Shown here one piece after another: positions 1 to 8,922 of a stretch of DNA of 38,471 nt. Below the pieces are notes generated by a model, which saw only the letters and a list, made by a program, of their open reading frames with translations, was not told where the DNA came from and searched no databases. Each line of letters opens with the position of its first letter. Within the stretch, counting starts at the first letter, position 1. Both the position numbers and the translations under genes were made by a program. Source of the DNA: Phycisphaerales bacterium (lineage in GTDB: Bacteria; Planctomycetota; Phycisphaerae; Phycisphaerales; UBA1924); the NCBI GenBank assembly GCA_020853975.1, contig JADYXW010000033.1, positions 1-38,471 on the forward strand, written 5' to 3'.

Positions 1-1191
1 TACCTGCTGTCCGCCGATCGACGCCGGATCAACCTGCGCGTGGTGCTCGGAGGCGTCGCGCTGCAGATCGTCATCGCCCTTCTTTGCCTCCGCGCCCCCG
101 GCACCGTCGCCGCCATCGAGCTCGTTGCCCGCGGGTTTACACGCGTCATCGCCTTCTCCGACGAGGGCACTCGGTTCCTTTTCGGCAGCACCGCAAACCC
201 GCAGGGCCCGCTGGGATTCATCTTCGTCATCCATGTGCTGCCCGTCATCGTCTTCTTCGCGGCGCTCATGGCGGTGCTCTATCACCTCCGCATCATGCAG
301 GTCCTTGTCGCGGGGATGGCCTGGGTGCTGCGGCGGACGCTCGGAATCACGGGCGTCGAGGCCACCTCCGCCGCCGCCAACATCTTCTTTGGCCAGACCG
401 AGGCCCCGCTCACGGTTCGCCCCTACATCCCCACCATGACCCGCTCGCAGATCATGGCCATCATGACGGGCGGGTTTGCCACGATCGCTGGCAGCGTCAT
501 GGCGGCGTACGTCACCATGCTCGGGGGCGATTCCCCCGAGTCTCGCGTGCTCTTCGCCAAGCACCTGCTCACAGCCTCCGTCATGTCCGCGCCCGCGGGG
601 CTTGTCATGGCCAAGCTGCTCCTTCCCGAGTCCGAATCCCCCCGTGACGAGGGCCTGAAGTCGCTCTGGAAGGACGACCGCGGGAGCGTCAACGTCCTCG
701 ACGCCGCCGCCACCGGCGCTACCGATGGCCTGAAGCTGGCGCTGAATGTCGCCGCGATGCTCGTCGCCTTCGTCACGCTCATCGCGATGCTCAACTGGCC
801 ACTTTCGCTGGTCGGGCCCGGCGTGAGCTTCCAGTCGGTGCTGGGGTGGCTCCTCCGGCCCGTCGCCTGGTGCATGGGCTTTGACTGGGCCGACTGCACC
901 GCCGCCGGCGGCCTCATGGGCACCCAGGTCATCGCGACCGAGTTCGTCGCATACGTCAACCTCGCCGAGCACGCCCACAAGGGCACTATGTCGCCCCGCG
1001 CGTGCCAGATCGCCTCCTACGCGCTCTGCGGCTTCGCCAACCTGCCCTCACTCGCCATCCAGATCGGCGGTCTCTCCGCCATCGCGCCCGAGCGCCGCGT
1101 GGACTTCGTCCGGATCGCGCCCCGCGCCATGCTGGGCGGTGCCCTCGCCTGCTGGATGACCGCCTCCATCGCCGGCGCGCTGATCAGCTAG
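1..1191 (+). CDS. nupC: Concentrative nucleoside transporter, NupC/CNT family (5' end cut by window)
   Basis: The reading frame is open from base 1, and its first residues (YLLSADRRRINLRVV) match the usual N-terminal region of CNT transporters, so the true start lies outside the window and the GTG at 40 is internal. CNT proteins import nucleosides across the inner membrane using an H+ or Na+ gradient. The family signature FFGQTEAPLTVRPYI is present around residues 126-140 of the visible part, followed by the conserved region GFATIAGSVMAAYV. The C-terminal half has several hydrophobic helices and the conserved EFVAYVNL and YALCGFANLPS segments. The stop codon overlaps the end of the convergent DUF167 gene by 8 bases, leaving no room for a terminator between them. 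Family assignment is firm; substrate range cannot be read from sequence. Confidence 0.93.
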   Translation, partial: YLLSADRRRINLRVVLGGVALQIVIALLCLRAPGTVAAIELVARGFTRVIAFSDEGTRFLFGSTANPQGPLGFIFVIHVLPVIVFFAALMAVLYHLRIMQVLVAGMAWVLRRTLGITGVEATSAAANIFFGQTEAPLTVRPYIPTMTRSQIMAIMTGGFATIAGSVMAAYVTMLGGDSPESRVLFAKHLLTASVMSAPAGLVMAKLLLPESESPRDEGLKSLWKDDRGSVNVLDAAATGATDGLKLALNVAAMLVAFVTLIAMLNWPLSLVGPGVSFQSVLGWLLRPVAWCMGFDWADCTAAGGLMGTQVIATEFVAYVNLAEHAHKGTMSPRACQIASYALCGFANLPSLAIQIGGLSAIAPERRVDFVRIAPRAMLGGALACWMTASIAGALIS

Positions 1192-1513
1192 GTTGCGAGA
1201 GCCCGAGCTTCGCGGCCGCCGACGCGTGGTCGATGCCCACGGCCCGCGCGGTCTTCTCGGGCGAAGCGTGCCCCGCGATGATCGTGACGTCGCGGTCGTG
1301 CAGGCCCAGGGCCGAGGCCAGGGTCTCGCACACCGCCCGGTTCGCCCTGCCGTCCTCGGGCGGTGCCGACACACGGACCTTCAGGCGGTCTCCCAGCGGC
1401 CCGGAAACCTCGGTGCGTCGGCTCCCCGGCACCACCTTCAGCCAGATCCGGCACGTGGGAAGCCGCGTATCGGACGGTGACTGGTCGGGTTCAACGATTG
1501 GGCGGGATGCCAC
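1184..1513 (-). CDS. DUF167 / YggU family protein
   Basis: This 109-residue protein has the DUF167 (UPF0235/YggU) core: IWLKVVPGSRRTEVSG, then LKVRVSAPPEDGRANRAV and a final segment about TIIAGHASPEKTARAVGI. The family is a small alpha/beta fold found in bacteria, archaea and eukaryotes with no settled function. The start is a GTG at 1513. It was chosen because a TATGAT hexamer ends five bases upstream, which predicts transcription starting at or next to the start codon. No Shine-Dalgarno sequence is visible. The 3' end overlaps the nucleoside transporter stop convergently. Confidence 0.85.
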   Translation of the reverse strand: MASRPIVEPDQSPSDTRLPTCRIWLKVVPGSRRTEVSGPLGDRLKVRVSAPPEDGRANRAVCETLASALGLHDRDVTIIAGHASPEKTARAVGIDHASAAAKLGLSQPS

Positions 1514-1518
1514 GCGTG

Positions 1519-1524
1519 ATCATA
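1519..1524 (-). promoter_or_regulatory. Predicted leaderless -10 (TATGAT) for the DUF167 gene
   Basis: TATGAT on the minus strand is followed by CACGC and then the GTG start at 1513, a spacer of 5. This places +1 at the start codon. No convincing -35 is seen. Confidence 0.55.
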
Positions 1525-1565
1525 TCGACCCGGCCTCAGCCCACAGGACTCCCGCTCCGATCCAT

Positions 1566-1594
1566 TTGGAGATTGCGCCCGCGTCGGGTACATT
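1566..1594 (+). promoter_or_regulatory. Sigma-70-type promoter for the TIGR03790-type gene
   Basis: TTGGAG at 1566-1571 and TACATT at 1589-1594 are separated by exactly 17 bases. Transcription would begin near 1601, giving a short leader that carries the ribosome site GGAGAG at 1611-1616, eight bases before the ATG at 1625. Confidence 0.55.
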
Positions 1595-1624
1595 GGCCCC
1601 GGGGCAGCACGGAGAGATTCGCGC

Positions 1625-3241
1625 ATGCGTTTGACGCGATGGACACAGTTGGCGTGTGCGGCGGGGCTCGCCGCGGGGCTCTCTCAGCCCGCCCCGGCGC
1701 AGCTCCGAGGGGACGAAGTGCTGGTCGTCTTCGACAGCCGCATCGCGGACTCCCTCCGCACCGCGGAGCTCTACGCCGGCTCCAAGCGGGTGCCGGGTGG
1801 AGTGGGGGGCAAGGCCGGCTTCAGACGCGGCGTTCGCCTGCTCGATCTCGCCGGCACGGGCGCTCCCGTCACGGGCCCGGGCAACATCACCTTCGCGGAC
1901 TTTGTCACGCGTCTGCGCGACCCCATCCGCGCCCACATCACCTCACGCCAGCTCCTGGGCCGGGTGCGGTGCATCGTCACCACCAAGGGCCTGCCTCATC
2001 GGGTGCAGGACTCGGACTTCCCGACCGCGGGCGACAACCCGACCAACCTCGTCAACGAATACTCCGCCAACGACGCGACGTGCGCGAGCGTGGACACCGA
2101 GCTCGTGCTGCTCTGGCAGAACCTCACCGCCGGCGAGGCGGGCGGCCCAGCCGACAGCAAGGCCGATGGCGCGATCCTCAACCCGTACTGGAAGCTCTCG
2201 ACCCCCATCACCTCGCTCCCGCAGGCGAATATCCAGGTGCAGAAGCAGTACACCAACGCCGGCGCGGGCCCGATGTGGGTGCCCTTCGGAGCCGCCGGCG
2301 CCGCAACGCGCCTCACCCCGGGTGACCTCTACGTCGTCAGCCGTCTGGATGGCTACGCCCTCGCCGACATCGAGGGGGCGCTCCAGCGTGCCGCCCGCGT
2401 CTACTACAACGTCGATACCGACGCCGCCATGTTCGACGAGAGCGGCGCCAACGGCGTCGCCGACCCCGCCGCCAACGGCGAGTTCGACAACGTGAACACC
2501 GCCTTTGCCCAGATGCGCGACGCGGATGACTACGAGGTGACCCGCGACGCCTTCACCGCGGATACCCGCTTTGCTTCGGGCTTCGCCCGCTACAACGGGC
2601 TCGCGGGGGGCAACCAGTTCTTCGTCGGACCAAGGCTCGCCTGGTTCCCGGGCGACGGCGTGATGCTCACCAGCCCGCTCGCCCTTGTCGCGAGCTACGG
2701 CGCAAACCACTCGGGCGTTCCGCGCGACCCCGCCGGCAACCCGCGCCGCACCGACTTCGCCGCGTCGTACAACTACCCCGACGGCGCGATCATCAACACC
2801 ATCGAGAGCTACAACTGCCGCGACTTCGGCGGGCTTGGCCAGCTCGCGTTCGCCACCCAGCAGCAGGTGGCGCATTTCATCGCCTCGGGCGGGACCTTCG
2901 GCGTGGGCAATGTGTGGGAGCCCCTTGCCGACGCCGTCCCCGACAACCGCTACCTCGTCTCGAACTTCATCCGGGGCAACCTGTCGTGGGCCGAGGCCGC
3001 GTGGACCGCCATCCCGGCCCTCTCCTGGCAGCAGATGGTGGTGGGGGACCCCCTCGCCAGGCCGGCACGCTCCAGCGAGGACATCAACGACGATGGTCGC
3101 GTGGGCGTCGACGACCTGTACGCCTGGGAGGCCGCGCCCGCCGACGTGAACCGCAGCGGCACCGCGAACGCCGCCGATCGAGACTTCGTGGTGCAGGCGA
3201 TCCGCTCCTGGGAGCGGTCTGACCTGCTGACCCCGCGCTAG
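1625..3241 (+). CDS. Secreted TIGR03790-type protein with C-terminal dockerin-like repeats
   Basis: The N-terminus (residues 1-27) is a signal peptide: basic MRLTR, a hydrophobic core and cleavage near PAPAQ. The mature part fits the uncharacterised family TIGR03790: VLVVFDSRIADS near the start, LLGRVRCIVTTKGLPHRV at about 108-125, SVDTELVLLW and VSRLDGY. From my knowledge of that family, it is confined to genomes that also encode exosortase, which agrees with the exosortase at 16242. Residues about 487-530 hold two calcium-loop-like repeats (DINDDGRVGVDDL and DVNRSGTANAADRDF), as in planctomycete dockerin-type tails. No PEP-CTERM tail is seen. The start has the ribosome site GGAGAG eight bases upstream. 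The protein ends 9 bases before the convergent nuoH stop. Family call is by pattern recognition, fairly sure; molecular function is unknown. Confidence 0.75.
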   Translation: MRLTRWTQLACAAGLAAGLSQPAPAQLRGDEVLVVFDSRIADSLRTAELYAGSKRVPGGVGGKAGFRRGVRLLDLAGTGAPVTGPGNITFADFVTRLRDPIRAHITSRQLLGRVRCIVTTKGLPHRVQDSDFPTAGDNPTNLVNEYSANDATCASVDTELVLLWQNLTAGEAGGPADSKADGAILNPYWKLSTPITSLPQANIQVQKQYTNAGAGPMWVPFGAAGAATRLTPGDLYVVSRLDGYALADIEGALQRAARVYYNVDTDAAMFDESGANGVADPAANGEFDNVNTAFAQMRDADDYEVTRDAFTADTRFASGFARYNGLAGGNQFFVGPRLAWFPGDGVMLTSPLALVASYGANHSGVPRDPAGNPRRTDFAASYNYPDGAIINTIESYNCRDFGGLGQLAFATQQQVAHFIASGGTFGVGNVWEPLADAVPDNRYLVSNFIRGNLSWAEAAWTAIPALSWQQMVVGDPLARPARSSEDINDDGRVGVDDLYAWEAAPADVNRSGTANAADRDFVVQAIRSWERSDLLTPR

Positions 3242-3250
3242 CGGCCCGCC

Positions 3251-4555
3251 TCAGGGCGCATCCGCATGGGCCACCGCTTCGCCGCTGCGCGTCCTCACGA
3301 ACTCGCCCGGCATCGGGCTGAACCGCGAGCCATAGATCGGAATCCGCCGGTTGGACGTGCCCTTGGGGATCAGGGGGGCCGCCGCGTAGATCAGCGCGAA
3401 CAGCCCGACGTTCAGCAGCAGCATCGGCACCAGGCCCGACAGGCCCAGGTAGACCATGACGGCGACCGCAACCACGAGCACGAGCCCCACGGGGATCATG
3501 AGCTGCCAGGCCATCATCATGATCTGGTCGTAGCGCAGCCGCGGAATGGTCCACCGGACCACGATCATGAACACGACCACCAGGACGACCTTGGTGAAGT
3601 ACACGCCAAACTTCGCGAGCACGCCGAGGAACCCGCCGGCCTCGGGAGAGAGCAGCGACCACTCGGGGACGAAGGGCAGGAAGCGGTGCGAGTATCCGCC
3701 GAAGAAGAGCAGCACGAGGAGCGCCGAGCTGGTCACGATGTGGGCGTATTCCGCGAGGAAGTAGAGCGCGAACCGCATGGACGAATACTCGGTGTGGTAT
3801 CCCCCCACGAGTTCCTGTTCGCACTCGGCGTTGTCGAAGGGGGCCCGGTTGCCCTCCGCCATGATGGTGATGAAGAACAGCAGGGCCGCGAGGGGCTGGC
3901 TGAAGACCAGCCACCCGTCCGCGTACTGACGCTGCAGGATGGCGTCGGGCACCACCGTGCCATAGACCAGGAGCGCCGCGAGCAGCGACATGCCCATGGG
4001 AATCTCGTAGGAGATCATCTGGGCCGACGCGCGGAGCCCGCCCAGGAACGAGTACTTGTTGTTCGACGCCCAGCCTCCCAGGGTCACGCCGTACACGCCC
4101 AGCGAGGCGACCGCGAGCAGGTAGATGAACCCGACGCCCACGTTGGCCCCGGCCACGTGCACCACACCCTCGAAGAGCTGGAAGCCGAAAAAGTCCCCGT
4201 TCCACTTCCCCGCCCAGGGGATCACGACAAAGCCGATGAGCGCCGGCGCGACCACGATGATCGGGGCGAGCGAAAAGAGCACCTTGTCCACGCGTGATGG
4301 AGTGAAGTCCTCCTTGAGCATGAACTTGATGCCGTCCGCCAGAGGCTGGCCGAACCCCAGGCACCCCCGCAGGAACTTCAGCGCGGGCAGGCCGAAGTCA
4401 AACCCGACACGATTGGGTCCAATCCGGTCCTGGATATACGCGGAGAACTTGCGCTCCGCCTGCACGAGGTACGCAACGCTCACCAGGATGATGTGCACCA
4501 CCAGCACGATGGTGACCACGGAGACGACAAGCTGAGGGGTGATCCACGATGGCAT
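3251..4555 (-). CDS. nuoH: NADH-quinone oxidoreductase subunit H
   Basis: NuoH is the inner-membrane subunit of complex I that contacts the quinone site and the hydrophilic arm. This 434-residue protein has the family signatures AERKFSAYIQDRIGPNRVG (residues about 32-50), QPLADGIKFMLKEDF, the acidic loop MAEGNRAPFDNAECEQELVGGYHTEYSSM, and about eight or nine membrane helices. It is longer than the usual 320-350 residues because of an extra segment around YSHRFLPFVPEWSLLSPEAGG and a loop near HVAGANVGVGF. The ATG at 4555 gives a normal NuoH N-terminus; the frame stays open far upstream but that extension is hydrophilic noise antisense to the RND gene. No other nuo gene is in the window: the neighbours are a convergent secreted protein and a divergent RND permease. 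Confidence 0.93.
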   Translation of the reverse strand: MPSWITPQLVVSVVTIVLVVHIILVSVAYLVQAERKFSAYIQDRIGPNRVGFDFGLPALKFLRGCLGFGQPLADGIKFMLKEDFTPSRVDKVLFSLAPIIVVAPALIGFVVIPWAGKWNGDFFGFQLFEGVVHVAGANVGVGFIYLLAVASLGVYGVTLGGWASNNKYSFLGGLRASAQMISYEIPMGMSLLAALLVYGTVVPDAILQRQYADGWLVFSQPLAALLFFITIMAEGNRAPFDNAECEQELVGGYHTEYSSMRFALYFLAEYAHIVTSSALLVLLFFGGYSHRFLPFVPEWSLLSPEAGGFLGVLAKFGVYFTKVVLVVVFMIVVRWTIPRLRYDQIMMMAWQLMIPVGLVLVVAVAVMVYLGLSGLVPMLLLNVGLFALIYAAAPLIPKGTSNRRIPIYGSRFSPMPGEFVRTRSGEAVAHADAP

Positions 4556-4561
4556 GGCCGG

Positions 4562-4591
4562 AGTGTATGGAGCGCTGGGCCTCGCTTCCAA
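4562..4591 (-). promoter_or_regulatory. Predicted leaderless promoter for nuoH
   Basis: On the minus strand TTGGAA (4591-4586) and TACACT (4567-4562) are 18 bases apart, and six bases (CCGGCC) separate the -10 from the ATG at 4555. Transcription would start at the A of the ATG. Confidence 0.5.
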
Positions 4592-4723
4592 AGCCCCGAC
4601 GCGCCAGGCTGCCCGCCCAATCCGGTGAACCCCCCGGCATGAACCATCCAACCCCGGGGCGTACGCTTCGCGCCGGCTCCCCAGAGCGGCGTGCCGGCGC
4701 GGAAGCCGGAAAGGGCACTGCTG

Positions 4724-7700
4724 ATGGACCCCATTCGCTTCGCGATTGGCCGCCCGGTCGCGATCTCCGTTTGTGTGCTGCTCGTCCTCCTCTTCGGCCT
4801 GATCGGCATCGGGGCGATCCCGATCCAGCTCACGCCCACCGTGGACCGTCCCCTCGTCACGGTGACCACCGTGTGGCCCGGGCGGGGCCCCGAAGAAATC
4901 GTCGACGAGATCGCCCGCGAGCAGGAGAAGCGTCTCAAGAACGTCACCAACCTCCGCACGATGTACACCACGTGCCGCGAGGGCGCCTGCGAGGTCTCCC
5001 TTGAGTTCTACGTGGGGTCCGACATCACCCGTGCCCTTCAGGAAGTCTCCGACGCGCTCCGGCAGGTCCCGTCCTACCCAGAAGAGGTCGACGAGCCAAT
5101 CATCAAGAGCGCAGAGGGCTCCGCCGAGAGCGCCATCGCCTGGATCATCATCGACCTCGACCCGGCCCACGCGTCCGAGCACCCGGGCTTCGACATCACC
5201 ACCCTCTACGACGCCTTCGACCGCGAGGTGAAACCCTACATCGAACGCATCGACGGCGTGGCGGAGGTCAACATCTACGGCGGGCGCGAGCGAGAGGTCC
5301 GCGTGCTCGTCGACCCCGTGCTCCTCGCCCAGCGGAACCTTTCCTACGCACAGGTCGACGCCGCCCTCCGGGGCGAAAACCGCAACGTCTCCGCGGGCAG
5401 CATCCCAGAGGGCAAGCGCGACGTCCGCGTCCGTCTGATGGGCCAGTATCGCACCGCGCAGGACGTCCTTGACACCGTCGTCTCCTACGAGGGCGGGCGG
5501 CCCGTCTACGTCAGCGACGTCGCCACCGTCGATATGGGCCACGAACGCGCCCGGGGGTTCGTCCGCTCCATGGGCGTGCCCTGCATGGCGATGAACATCA
5601 TCCGCCAGAGCGGCAGCAACGTCATGTCCATCATGGAGGACGTCCGGGGCCGCCTGGGCGATGTCCGCACCGAGATCCTGCCCCGGCTGGACCCCGACGT
5701 TGGCAGGCACCTCCGCATCCGCCAGGTCTACGACGAGACCATCTACATCCAGAGCGCCATCGATCTCGTGCTCGGCAATCTGTGGCAGGGCGGAGGGCTC
5801 GCCCTCCTCGTCCTCCTCCTCTTCCTCCGCTCGGTCCGCAGCACGCTCATCATCGGGCTCGCCATCCCCATCTCCATCATCGGCACCTTCCTGGTCATGC
5901 TCGCCGCGGGTCGCACCATCAACGTCGTCTCTCTCGCGGGCCTGGCCTTCGCCACGGGCATGGTGGTGGACAACGCGATCGTCGTGCTCGAAAACATCGA
6001 CCGCCGCCGCGCCATGGGCGATGCGCCCTTGGTCGCCGTCTACCAGGGAGCGAGAGAGGTGTGGGTGGCGATCCTGGGCAGCACGCTGACCACCGTCGTC
6101 GTCTTCGCGCCCATCCTCACCATCCGCGAGGAGGTCGGCCAGCTCTTCTTCGATCTCAGCCTCGCGATGGCGGTCTCCGTCTCTCTCTCCCTCATCGTCG
6201 CGATCACCGTGGTGCCCTCCGCCGCCGCGATCGTCGCCCGGGCATCCTCGGGCACGCGCCGCACAACGGGCCTTGCCACCCTGTGGGGCTTTACTGATGT
6301 CCTGGGCAAGTTTAATGCCTGGCTTGCCCGAGTTGTGCTCTGGCTCATGACCGGCTGGAGAGGCTGGTCGCTCCGGCCTCTGTCCATCATCGTCCTCGCC
6401 GGCGCGAGCATCATCGGCTCCATCAAGCTCATGCCGCCCCTGGATTACCTTCCCCCCGGAAACCAGAACCTCGTCTTTGGCGGCATGCTCATCCCCCCCG
6501 GCCAGTCTCAGGCCCAGCTCAACGCCTACGCCGACGGCATCGACCACAAGATGGGCGCGTACCTCGTCGACGATCGCGCTTCTCCCGATGCCGTGAAGAG
6601 CCTTCCGCCCATCCAGTCCCCATGGGGAGGCCCGCCCCATGACCCTGTGGGCGTGCGCAACTTTTTCGTCGGCGCGTTCGAGGGCGGCATGTTCGCCGGC
6701 GCCATCTCTGACGACCCGCAGCGAGTGATCCCCGTGGGCGTCCTCCTCACGGGCGCGATGAACGGCATGCCAGACGCCTTCGGCGGCGCGAGCCAAGCCT
6801 CCATCTTCGGCGGGGGTATCCGCGGCGGAAACACCATCAACGTCGAAATCTCAGGATCCGACCTCGGCAGAGTGCTCCGCGCCGCCGAGATGTGCTATGG
6901 CCTTGCCGGCGCGAAGTACGGCTTCGGCACCAGCGTCACGCCCGCGCCCGCTAACTTCAACAAGCTCCAGGGCGAGTGGCGCCTCCGCCTCACGCGCCAG
7001 GGCCGCGAGCTCGGCCTCCGCACCTCCGACCTTGCGGTCCCGCTCCGCTCGCTCGTCGACGGCGCATTCGCGGGCGATTTCCGCCTCGATGACCGGAGCG
7101 TGGACCTGGTCATCCTGCCGGTCGGGGGCGCTCTCGCCACCAAGGAGCGCATCGCGGAGCTCCCCGTCTACGTCCCCGGCGGTGGGGCCGTGCCGCTCGG
7201 CACCATCGCCTCCATCGAGCCCGGGCAGTCTCCACAGGAGATCCGCCGCATCGAGGAGCTTCCCGCCGTCACCCTCGAGATCAAGCCGCCTCAGGGCGTC
7301 ACCATCGAGGAGATGATCACGCAGATCGAGACCGAGGTCATCGGGCCGGCGCGCACCGCGGGGCTCATCGACTCGACCATGCGCGTCCGCATGGAGGGCA
7401 CCGCCGCCAAGCTCGATCAGGTCAAGGTGTCGATGCTGGGCGTCGTCCCCGCGGGGGCCGAGCGGCCCTGGTGGTCTGACGTCATGCGCTGGGTCGCCTT
7501 GGCGTGCGCCGCTGGGGGCGTGCTGCTCGCCCTGGTCGCGGCGCTCCGAGCCGCGCGGCGCCAGACCGGCCGCCCCGGCTACGCCTTCGCCGGCGCGATC
7601 CTCCTTGGCCTGGTTCTTGCCGTCGTCTTCTTCGGCCTGGCGCTCCAGCCCCAGCTCATCCTGGCCCGCTTTGTCTGGGCAATCCTCGTCGTCTACCTCG

Positions 7701-8263
7701 TCATGTGCGCGCTCTTCGAGAGCTTCCTCACGCCGCTGGTCATCATGTTCAGCGTCCCATTCGCGGTTGTCGGCGGCTTCGGCGCGCTCCGCATCGTGCA
7801 CGAGTGGACGCTCAGCAACCACGACCTCGCGCCCCAGCAACTCGACACGCTCACCATGATCGGCTTCGTCATCCTCGTGGGCACCGTTGTCAACAACGCC
7901 ATCCTGCTCGTCGAGCAGGCCATGAACTTCGCGCACCCTGAGAAGTTCGGCAGCACCGACGCGCCCTTGCCTTTCAAGCAGGCCATCGCCGAGTCCGTCC
8001 GAACCCGCATCCGCCCCATCCTGATGACCACCCTCACGACCCTCGGGGGTGGGCTCCCGCTCATCCTCGCGCCCGGTGCGGGCTCGGAGGTCTACAGGGG
8101 CCTCGGCGCCGTCACCGTGGGCGGACTCCTCGTCTCCACGCTCTTCACCCTCGTGCTGGTCCCCCTCGCCTACAGCATCGTGGGCGACATGTCCGAGAGC
8201 CTTCGCGCCGCCCTCCGAGGCACGCCGCCCGCGCCGACCCCAACGCCTGTGACGTCCGAGTAG
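4724..8263 (+). CDS. RND-family efflux permease with an extra transmembrane hairpin
   Basis: Inner-membrane proton-driven exporter of the HAE-like RND superfamily (AcrB relatives). The N-terminus (MDPIRFAIGRPVAISVCV) is typical, followed by TVWPGRGPEEIVDEI and a long periplasmic domain. TM4 carries GMVVDNAIVVLEN with Asp416 followed by Asn417, the single-aspartate variant; TM10 has VVNNAILLVE (Asn1057) where AcrB has Lys. The protein has 1179 residues, longer than the usual 1030-1050. Part of the excess is residues about 915-975, which add two hydrophobic helices just before TM8 (VWAILVVYLVMCALFES). The ATG at 4724 is preferred over GTG 4691 because AAAGGG lies eight bases upstream. No periplasmic adaptor or outer-membrane channel gene is adjacent, so the substrate is unknown. 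Confidence 0.9.
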   Translation: MDPIRFAIGRPVAISVCVLLVLLFGLIGIGAIPIQLTPTVDRPLVTVTTVWPGRGPEEIVDEIAREQEKRLKNVTNLRTMYTTCREGACEVSLEFYVGSDITRALQEVSDALRQVPSYPEEVDEPIIKSAEGSAESAIAWIIIDLDPAHASEHPGFDITTLYDAFDREVKPYIERIDGVAEVNIYGGREREVRVLVDPVLLAQRNLSYAQVDAALRGENRNVSAGSIPEGKRDVRVRLMGQYRTAQDVLDTVVSYEGGRPVYVSDVATVDMGHERARGFVRSMGVPCMAMNIIRQSGSNVMSIMEDVRGRLGDVRTEILPRLDPDVGRHLRIRQVYDETIYIQSAIDLVLGNLWQGGGLALLVLLLFLRSVRSTLIIGLAIPISIIGTFLVMLAAGRTINVVSLAGLAFATGMVVDNAIVVLENIDRRRAMGDAPLVAVYQGAREVWVAILGSTLTTVVVFAPILTIREEVGQLFFDLSLAMAVSVSLSLIVAITVVPSAAAIVARASSGTRRTTGLATLWGFTDVLGKFNAWLARVVLWLMTGWRGWSLRPLSIIVLAGASIIGSIKLMPPLDYLPPGNQNLVFGGMLIPPGQSQAQLNAYADGIDHKMGAYLVDDRASPDAVKSLPPIQSPWGGPPHDPVGVRNFFVGAFEGGMFAGAISDDPQRVIPVGVLLTGAMNGMPDAFGGASQASIFGGGIRGGNTINVEISGSDLGRVLRAAEMCYGLAGAKYGFGTSVTPAPANFNKLQGEWRLRLTRQGRELGLRTSDLAVPLRSLVDGAFAGDFRLDDRSVDLVILPVGGALATKERIAELPVYVPGGGAVPLGTIASIEPGQSPQEIRRIEELPAVTLEIKPPQGVTIEEMITQIETEVIGPARTAGLIDSTMRVRMEGTAAKLDQVKVSMLGVVPAGAERPWWSDVMRWVALACAAGGVLLALVAALRAARRQTGRPGYAFAGAILLGLVLAVVFFGLALQPQLILARFVWAILVVYLVMCALFESFLTPLVIMFSVPFAVVGGFGALRIVHEWTLSNHDLAPQQLDTLTMIGFVILVGTVVNNAILLVEQAMNFAHPEKFGSTDAPLPFKQAIAESVRTRIRPILMTTLTTLGGGLPLILAPGAGSEVYRGLGAVTVGGLLVSTLFTLVLVPLAYSIVGDMSESLRAALRGTPPAPTPTPVTSE

Positions 8264-8356
8264 CTGCCACGGGGAACCCTGAACCGCCCCCCGCTCCACC
8301 TCAGCCCCCGCACGGCCGATCTCATCCCCCTGTGAGGGGCCTTGGGAGCGAGTCCG

Positions 8357-8854
8357 ATGAAAAAGCTCGGAATGTGGATCGCGCTTGGGTGCATCTGTGC
8401 GGCGGGGGCCATCTTCAGCCCACGCCTCTCGGACGCCTCTTTCCACGCCCCCGACTTCACGCTCTATCCCAGCCGCGGCGCAGTCCCCGTCACCCTCGCA
8501 GACCTCCGGGGCAAGGTCGTCGTGCTCGATTTCTGGGCGAGCTGGTGCGTCCCCTGCAAACTCGCCGTCCCCGACCTTGAGGCGCTCCACCAGGCGCACG
8601 CCCGAAAGGGCCTCGTCGTCCTGGGCATCAACGTCAACGACAAGGGCGACCCCGTCGAGAGCCTCCAGAAACTGGGCGGGTCCTACCCCGTCCTCGTCAA
8701 GGGCGAGCCCGTCGCCTCGGACTATGGCGTTTCCGCCCTGCCCACCGTCATCGTCATCGGGCGCGACGGCAACGTACTCCTCCGTGAGACCGGCTACTCC
8801 CCCGTGCTCTCCGAAAAGCTGCGGGAAGTCGTCGAGGCGGCGCTCGATGAGTAG
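8357..8854 (+). CDS. TlpA-like membrane-anchored thioredoxin
   Basis: A 165-residue thiol-disulfide oxidoreductase. Residues 3-28 form a signal/anchor helix (KKLGMWIALGCICAAGAIF). The thioredoxin fold follows, with FHAPDFTLYP, the active site WCVPC (Cys64 and Cys67), GINVNDK, and the cis-proline segment SALPTVIVIG. TlpA/ResA proteins act outside the cytoplasmic membrane, often reducing apocytochrome c cysteines. The ATG at 8357 is preceded by GGGAGCGAG, a good ribosome site; a TTG at 8342 is less likely. It follows the RND gene by 93 bases on the same strand. A link to maturation of the c-type cytochrome encoded at 10706-13276 is possible but inferred. Confidence 0.88.
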   Translation: MKKLGMWIALGCICAAGAIFSPRLSDASFHAPDFTLYPSRGAVPVTLADLRGKVVVLDFWASWCVPCKLAVPDLEALHQAHARKGLVVLGINVNDKGDPVESLQKLGGSYPVLVKGEPVASDYGVSALPTVIVIGRDGNVLLRETGYSPVLSEKLREVVEAALDE

Positions 8855-8922
8855 CCATCGCCGTGAGTAAGCACTGATCCCGGCGTTCTCCTCTCAGGGC
8901 CCGAGCCCAGAGGAGCACGTCC

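Noticed and set aside
4556..6796. Upstream extension of the nuoH frame, giving a 1181-residue protein.
   Set aside because: The added part is hydrophilic and antisense to the RND permease; NuoH homology begins at the ATG at 4555.
8327..8339. CCCCT-GTG-AGGGG hairpin between the RND and TlpA-like genes.
   Set aside because: The stem is only 5 bp and no T tract follows, so it cannot be called a terminator.
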